From Phocoena phocoena (Eukaryota; Chordata; Mammalia; Artiodactyla; Phocoenidae), in contig NC_089221.1 of the NCBI RefSeq assembly GCF_963924675.1, forward strand, positions 86,920,296 through 86,984,295: 64,000 nucleotides of DNA, in the 5' to 3' direction. Made by a program: the position numbers and the translations under genes. Positions 57,931 through 64,000 of the stretch are shown in pieces; within the stretch, counting starts at the first letter, position 1; the number at the start of each line of letters is the position of its first letter. The notes under the pieces were generated by a model. It made no database searches. It was not told where the DNA came from and saw only the letters and a program-made list of their open reading frames with translations.

Positions 57931-58318
57931 TGTAATAGTCTGTAACAATCAAGAATTTTAACAGTCTGACTTCATTTTTTTGACCACTTATGGCTTTCAA
58001 GTCCCACCATTTCCTCTTCCCATTCTGCCCACATCTGGATGAGTTAAGAAAGTTTAGATACTCCCTCCTTTAGTACTGCACAAAAATACAAACCACACAA
58101 GCCCCAACTCACATGCAGAAACCCTCACTCTGCCCCACTCCCTAGATACCATGAAACCCCAAGCCAGTCTTCTTGTTCTTTCATACCATTATTTGACCTC
58201 AGAAAGCTTCATTGTTATGTGAGTAATAAACCTTTTCATACCCTCCTAATATATGTGTGGTGTCATCAAACTCAACATCTGAAGAAATATTGGGTGAGGT
58301 AGTCTATCACTCCTCTAT
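57931..58318 (+). repeat. right LTR of the endogenous retrovirus
   Basis: Starts with TGTAA at 57931 or 57941. It carries a normal AATAAA signal at 58225-58230, where the left LTR has AGTAAA. It ends shortly after 'aatattgggtgagg'. A short flanking duplication could not be settled. Confidence 0.75.
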
Positions 58319-58334
58319 GGACTGATAGCAACAC

Positions 58335-59195
58335 TCTACCTTTTGTATATATATTTTTAATTGTGGTAAAAACATATATAAAATTTACCATCTTAACTAT
58401 TTGTAAATGTACAGTTCAGTAGTGTTAAGTATGTTTACATTGTTGTAAAATATTTCCAGAACTTTTCCCCCTTCAAATCTGTAACTCTATACACATTAAA
58501 CAGCAACCCCCTTTTCTGAACCCCTGATAAACAGCATTTTATTATCTGTTTCTATAAATTTAACTACTTTAGATATACCTCATGTAAGTGGAATCAAAAA
58601 GCATTTGTACTTTTGTGACTGGCTTATTTCACTTAGCATAATATCCTCAAGGTTCATCCATGTTGTAGCATGTGACAGAATTTTCTTCTTTTATAAGGAT
58701 GAATAATATGCTTATTCATACTTATATGTGTTTGCCACATTTTCTTTATCCATTCACCCATGGATGGACAGTTCAGTTGCTTCCATCTCTTGGCTATTGT
58801 GAAAAGTGTTGCTATGAACATGAGTGTGTAAATATCTCTTCCCTACTTTAACTTCTTTTGGATATATACCCAGAAATGGGATGGATCATATGGTAGTTTT
58901 ACTTTCACTCTTTGAAAAGCTTCCATACTGTTTTCCATAGTGGTTGCATCATTTTACAATATGACCAACAGTGCAGAGAGGTTCCAATTTCTCCACATCC
59001 TCAAAAACACCTGTTATTTTCAGATGGTGTGTGTATATATGTGTGTGTGTTTTATAGTAGCCATCCTCAGGGGTGTGAAGTGATATTCCACTGTGGTTTT
59101 GATTTGCATTTTCCTAGTGATTAGTGATGTTGAACATCTTTTCATATGCTTGTTGGCTATTTATATACCATCTCTGGTCTTCTTTCTGTTCTGAA
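58335..59195 (-). mobile_element. L1MA/L1MB-type L1, 3' UTR and ORF2 end, minus strand
   Basis: A long colinear reversed match: 'ttgtggtaaaaacatatataaaatttaccatcttaac', 'cttatttcacttagcataatatcctcaaggttcatccatgttgtagcatg', 'ttggctattgtgaaaagtgttgctatgaacatgagtgtg', 'tggatatatacccagaaatggg' and 'gattagtgatgttgaacatcttttcatatgcttgttggc'. A grown TG/TA tract at about 59027-59050 interrupts ORF2. No intact frame. Confidence 0.92.
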
Positions 59196-60869
59196 CTCTT
59201 TTCCCTCTCTCTTTAATTTATGTATATTTATCCTTCTGGAACCACAGCTAATGTATTTATTCAAGCCATTGGTGATTGTTGCACATCCCTCAACATTCTC
59301 CACCTTATTCTCAGTGCTAATGAGAATATTTTACATCTGCTTTATATTCTCTCATGTAAAACTAAATGAAGAAGACACAACTAACACTTACTTACTCCTG
59401 GACCTGACACATTCTAGAAGACCTCCAAATACTCTTGACTTTCTGACTTGATTGTGCAAATCAAGAGTTTTTTGCTGCTGCTCTGCTGGAGGCAGAGTCT
59501 CCAAAAGAAATTACTAAAATCACTTTAAATTAATTACCATCATTTGCTTTTCCTGTGAGCATTCCTGCTATTGGGTCCAGAAGGAGAAAAAAATGGTACT
59601 GTGATAGTGCTAACTTTAATTTAGCATTGATTCTTTTTGAAGAATTATATTAAGTGGCTTATTTATTATCAATGATTGTATGAAAAAAGTACTACGTCAC
59701 GTCTAGATTGCAAACAAAACATGAAGCTTCAGAAGGCAAGCAACTTGTCCAAGAGCACACAGCCAGTGTGCAAGCAACAGAACCTTGGGCTAGGCAGCCT
59801 GGCTTCAGAGTCCTCTCATGTTGCAAAGAAGAGATTTGCCAGAAGCAATAGATGTTTTCCTTGAAATGTGGTGCTGTGATATTATTCAGGAGGTGACAGA
59901 GAGCAAGTGAGTTCAGTGGTTGTAACACTCTTAAGGGCCAGAATTATAAGCTGCTCTGAAAGCATAACAGAGTAAAGTAAGTTTTATACATCTCTCTTAA
60001 GGCTAAAACTGAATACATGCATTGTTTCTCCATTTACTCAACAACTGAAAAGGAATATATAAATTACCATTCTCAAGGAGTACTTCTTAAACCATGTGTA
60101 TAAGGCTTTTTTTGGTCTGTATATGAATTAAAATAATTTTTTGGCCACTTTGCTTATATTAAGTGGGAGCAAGCTCTGAGGCAAACTGTGGCTGTTTCTA
60201 CATTTTACCAACTATTTTTCTCAATTTAGTAAGAAAAATATGCTCAATTACTCAAATGCTAATTCTTCAGGAAAGAGAAGGTAAGGAATTTATGATTCAC
60301 AGGTCAGATTTCACTCATTGCTTAATTTCATCAAGTGCTAGGTACAATTAACATTTTTAATTAGTGAATTTTGTATGTGGTGTTGCTATTTATCCAAATT
60401 TGTTGATGGACTGAATTTGAAGCAATGGATATTTGTTAATTAATTCACTCATTTACTTATTCATCTATGATTTACAGAGTCCCCAAACTAGTTTGAAGTA
60501 ACATGTATTCTTAAAACACATATGAAGAAAGCCAATTAAAATATAAAGTTTGTTCAAAATCTATTTACAAGGTAGAATGGTAGTAATGTACTATATAACT
60601 GGAAGGAATTATTTATTGTAATGGAGCATTAAATTTATCTCTTCATTTCCAGATAGCCAACTTAAAAGACAAAATATTTTCTACGCTAATAAATCAGTGA
60701 CTGATTAAAGAAAGCAAACAGGCTGTTGTATTTTTTCCCCTCTGGCAATATAATCTAGGGAATTTATCACATAGATTTATACTTAAAGAACATTCTGTTA
60801 TTTGAATAGTTAGCAAAATTGGAGTCATGTTTGCACACACACACCACCATCACCACTCCAACACATAAG
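59196..60869. other. mostly unassigned DNA with one MIR
   Basis: No gene. Apart from the MIR at 59718-59815 no repeat was recognised. The plus-strand 101-codon frame at 59146-59451 starts in the L1 and has no domain. Confidence 0.45.
59718..59815 (+). mobile_element. MIR SINE fragment
   Basis: 'agaaggcaagcaacttgtccaagagcacacagccagtgtgcaagcaacagaaccttgggctaggcagcctggcttcagagtcc' is the MIR 3' half (aagtaacttgcccaaggtcacacagctagtaag ... ggcagtctggctccagagtcc). Confidence 0.8.
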
Positions 60870-61640
60870 CTCATTCACATCAAATCTGTTTCTTCTCCAG
60901 TATTCTCTAGAATAAAGTTACCCCTATCTATTCAAATGTTCAATTAAAAAACCCATTCTTGATTCCTCTTCTTCTTCCATCTTTTATATTAATTCATGAA
61001 CATATCCCATTAGTGCTACATCTATAATCTAGCCTGATTCCATCATCTCCACTGCTAACAAGCCCAAACCAACGTTATGTCTAACTAGGACTGATGTTTT
61101 AGATTCCTAACTGGTCTTCTTCCCTGCACACATGAGCAAAGGGCAGTAAGAATCATGTTTTAACTTCAAATCAGGTAACAACATTCCTCTTAAGACCCTC
61201 CGCTTGCTTCCCATAGCAACTAGCATAAAACTCAGTCTCCTTCTATGGCATGTAATAACCTACAAATCTCTGACCTCATATCCTACCTATTTCTTCCTGG
61301 TGTAGTATGTTCCGGCTACATTTTTCCAAGCCTCTGAACATACCAATCTCTTTCATTCCTTGTGGGCATTGCACTAAATATCACTCTACCTGAAATACTC
61401 TTTCCCCAGAACTCTGCAGGAGTTTCTGCAGTTATTTCCCTTCATTTAGGTTTAAGTTCAAATTTCAGCTCCTCACAGGAGTTTTTTTCTCACTATCCTA
61501 ACTAAAGAGCACCCCACTCCTTTCACCTGCTGTGTTTACTTCAAAGCATCAATCTCCATATAAAGTGATATTATAATTGTTGTATATATCTATAGCATGT
61601 ATTTGCCAGTAGAAGAGCTGCTTAATAATAAAATATAGTC
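60870..61640 (+). mobile_element. L2 LINE, first part
   Basis: Colinear with L2: 'cccattcttgattcctcttcttc', 'tagtgctacatctataatctagcctgattccatc', 'ctaactggtcttcttccctgc', 'acattcctcttaagaccctccgcttgcttcccatagc', 'gcatgtaataacctacaaatctctgacctcatatcctacctatttcttcc' and 'ggagtttctgcagttatttccc'. It was interrupted by a MIR and resumes after it. Confidence 0.85.
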
Positions 61641-61750
61641 ACCTCTAATATTATTACTGGCTATAATTTATTAAGTGCTTACTATATGCCAGGTACTCTT
61701 CTAAGAATCATATTGTATTAACACATTTAATTCTTCATAACTCAGGAGGT
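61641..61750 (+). mobile_element. MIR inserted in L2
   Basis: 'ctataatttattaagtgcttactatatgccaggtactcttctaagaatcatattgtattaacacatttaattcttcataactc' follows MIR closely. Confidence 0.75.
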
Positions 61751-61835
61751 TTGGTTCCTTCACTGCTAGGTCCAGAATGCCTAGAACAGTGACTGCCACA
61801 AGGTGGGAATAGAATAAAAAAAATTTGTTTAGTAA
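61751..61835 (+). mobile_element. L2 LINE, resumed 3' end
   Basis: 'ggttccttcactgctaggtccagaatgcctagaacagtgactgccacaaggtggg' matches the L2 end (cttgttcactgctgtatccccagtgcctagaacagtgcctggcaca), following the first part with only a small gap in L2 coordinates. Confidence 0.7.
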
Positions 61836-62435
61836 ACAAGTAAGTATGAGGCATAATACGCTAAATTACTGTTTTCCTAGGAATATGAATGGAAACCATT
61901 TCAATCATAATAAAATAAAATAAAAATAAAGTTAAAATGTGTTAAAAGTGATAAAATTGCATGTAAAGTACTCAAAACAGAAAAAACTCAAAAAAATTCA
62001 AAGTAATGTAGCTCTAGCTACCATTTATTCTTTGTGTTATACTTTGCATGTAAAAATGAATGTTTCCTTGTTGAGAAAAGTCAGTGACTATGAGATGAAC
62101 CATCTTCTGAAGAGTTTCTGGAAGTCTTGCTGGCTATAAGTCTAAATGCATTATTTAATACAGGTTAACAATGATGATTTTTTAGCACATAAAATATAAA
62201 TGTCTTAGCATTTCTAATACACAGGGAGGTATTCATCATCAATGAAAATCTTAGGACTACAAGAATGTAAATGTGTAATGTTTTAGTTTTCATAATGGAG
62301 TGAGTTAACTAATATATGTATCTTTTATTAGTATCTATTATTAGATTAATCATGAGTATTCATTTATCAAAAGGTATTTCCCTGTAACTGATATTTAAAA
62401 TGTCTATCTTAAATCAATATAGATCTACAATCTTT
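61836..62435. other. unassigned A+T-rich DNA
   Basis: No gene and no repeat recognised. A-rich 'aataaaataaaataaaaataaag' lies at about 61908-61930. Confidence 0.5.
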
Positions 62436-64000
62436 CAGGGCAATTTCAAAATCTGAAAAGCTCAAAAATCTAAATTTTCTTTTCTTTTTTTCTGTAAATT
62501 TGGAAATAAAATATATTTTGTGCAAAAATCTTATTTGAACTGATAGGAGGCACTTGTTGAGAGTTGGTATCTCTAGTAGTCACACACTTGTGTTCATCAA
62601 TATTTTTTGTTTTGTGTTTTGTGACATTGTGTTAACTTAAATAGTGGAGTTGCCAAAAAATGTTAAATACAACTCCACGAGTAATATCAAGAGATGAAAA
62701 TTACAACAAATTTTACTATCAATATCTCAGCAAATGTTGTTATTGTATAAGCTTCATCAAGGTGTGTTTGTGAGGTATCTTAATAAGGAATGTGATACAG
62801 AAAATCCATTATTACTTTTTCTTTAGAATATGATTTAAAGAAACAGAAACATAAATTGTTGAAGTTTTTACACTGGAGCCTGAGAGTGGTTACAAGAACT
62901 AATGAAAAATAGGCAAACACTATAATGAAACATACAAACAAAAAAAGATAATGACTGGTACTGATTAAATAGATTTGACAGTGAAGAAGGAAACTCATAT
63001 GGCTGATTTGTTTATTAAGCTAGAATATATGACAAAGAATTAAACATTAAAGACAAGTATGAATATTCAGGAATTCAAGAAGCATCATTGTGCAAAGTAT
63101 CTGAAAACTTATAGCAAAATTTTCTGCAAATTGTGAAGCAGCTGAAAATTATCAATATGTTGACAAATTTGATAATAATGGACAAAAATCATAATCCTTG
63201 GAGAAAACTGAAAGAATGAATGGTGAACATTTATAGCAATATTCCTATTGTGCAATCCCATGGATGATGAAGAAATTGCTTGAATGATGAGCATGAGGAG
63301 AGTAGTGTTTATCAACACAGGTGGAAAAATCCCTAAGATATGGTAAAAAATTGTGACCAACTAACTTCGTTCTTTGATCATGACCCATTTATCAATCAGC
63401 AGAAGGTTATGGCAGTTTTACTCGATTATAGACTGCTTAGACAGAAGGCTATTTAAAGAGGAAGGAAAGGGAAACTGAAACCTCTCTTTAAAAGCAGCCT
63501 ATCGAAGTTCTGTCTCATTACTCGAGAATCCTGTTTCTGTCCCATCATCACATACCTAGCTCCAACCTGATGACAATGAACGTGTTAACATTGAAGTGAC
63601 CCATTCACTAAGATTTCCAGACAACCTGACAGAATGAATATTAATTACATGGGGAAAGAGAGACAGAGACAGAGACAGAGAGAAAGGGAGAGAGGGAGAA
63701 TAGATAGAAATATGAACATTTTCTTTGAATTGAGAAGTATTAGGATATTTGCAGTATATATTTACCCACATCACTTATCAACATATTGCTATATGATTTG
63801 ACTCTAGCTAAACACAAATAAATAATTATTTTGTCCTAAGTAGGGTGACTCTTTAACTTCAGTAATATTGATTTATGTAAATATAGGGTGTTGCTTTAGA
63901 ACTTGCTGGGAATATTATATAATATAGTCCATGCATGTATTATCTTTCTAGAATTTGAATAATTCTGAATTTGAAAATATGTGTAACCTCAGGATTTTCA
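62436..64000 (+). mobile_element. Tigger/pogo-type DNA transposon relic, runs off the window
   Basis: The start 'ttcaaaatctgaaaagctcaaaaatctaaa' (62445) resembles the subterminal region of MER2/Tigger elements. From about 63040, fragments of one frame give NIKDKYEYSGIQEASLCKV and, near 63378, DHDPFINQQKVMAVLLDYR followed by LLRQKA, which resembles the C-terminal tail of Tigger/Jerky-type transposases. Many stops and frameshifts are present, and I saw no intact HTH or DDE domain. The downstream non-coding part ('gcagtatatatttacccacatcacttatcaacatattgctatatga') continues to the window end without a visible terminal repeat. It is long dead. Confidence 0.5.
63655..63705. repeat. (GAGACA)n-like purine-rich microsatellite
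   Basis: 'aaagagagacagagacagagacagagagaaagggagagagggag', a local expansion inside the DNA transposon relic. Confidence 0.93.

Larger units (their letters stand above)
55542..58318 (+). mobile_element. small, deleted endogenous retrovirus with two LTRs
   Basis: Two related, strongly diverged LTRs in direct orientation (55542 to about 55955 and about 57931-58318) enclose about 2 kb of internal sequence. In the internal part I can see reverse transcriptase and RNase H remnants of pol, broken by stops and frameshifts. I see no gag or env, so it is internally deleted. The LTR divergence (many substitutions and indels) says the insertion is old. A candidate primer-binding site, 'tggcactgggaacaggg', lies just after the left LTR at about 55969. 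The class is uncertain: the pol remnants look closest to class III (ERVL) or class I. It is defective and non-infectious. Confidence 0.8.

Noticed and set aside
1..64000. An undescribed multi-gene system
   Set aside because: No intact coding gene is visible on either strand; the recognisable content is transposable-element relics and simple repeats.

Overview
This window looks like gene-free nuclear DNA from a cetacean (whale or dolphin). The main clue is a set of tRNA-derived SINEs of the CHR family: at least five CHR-2-like copies of about 200 bp, two longer CHR-1-like copies, and one short CHR-related copy. CHR-2 is known as a cetacean SINE and CHR-1 as a cetartiodactyl one. The rest of the repeat content is mammalian: old L2, MIR, MER5/MER3-like, MaLR and L1M relics, plus younger L1 3' ends. 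I saw no ruminant BovB/Bov-A2 and no pig PRE1. The species and chromosome cannot be read from this sequence.

There is no convincing protein-coding gene, exon series, CpG island, tRNA, rRNA or snRNA gene. The longest open frame is 131 codons and is an antisense shadow of a SINE. All frames with recognisable protein similarity are relics: L1 ORF2 tails, a retroviral pol and a Tigger-type transposase tail. The window could be intergenic or lie inside a large intron.

Layout. 1-18.7 kb: mostly unassigned A+T-rich DNA with a MER5A-like piece, a CHR-1 SINE, MIRs, L1M 3' ends, one MaLR LTR and three CHR-2 SINEs. 18.7-29.8 kb: a 5'-truncated L1 with a target-site duplication, two L2 pieces, a CHR-2 SINE, a possible LTR and long unassigned stretches. 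29.9-33.7 kb: an old minus-strand L1 ORF2 relic carrying a MaLR LTR fragment, a CHR-2 SINE and a 133-bp tandem duplication. 34-44.5 kb: scattered fragments, a 38-bp Z-DNA-type tract, two young L1 3' ends with clear target-site duplications and an A+T-rich satellite. 44.5-53.3 kb: an L2 of about 1 kb, GGAA and TCTA microsatellites, a short SINE and a MIR.

The most structured part is 53.3-59.2 kb. There I read one old L1 insertion inverted by twin priming, invaded by a CHR-1 SINE and by a younger L1. It is followed by a small deleted endogenous retrovirus with two diverged LTRs and a broken pol, then another L1. 60.9-62 kb holds an L2 split by a MIR. A Tigger/pogo-like DNA transposon relic runs from 62.4 kb to the window end.

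I found no new multi-gene system. What is of interest is the insertion history of the nested elements, a few structure-prone repeats, and homeodomain-motif-rich unassigned stretches that could be tested as conserved non-coding elements. All family names come from recalled consensus sequences, not a database search; subfamily names and outer edges are approximate.
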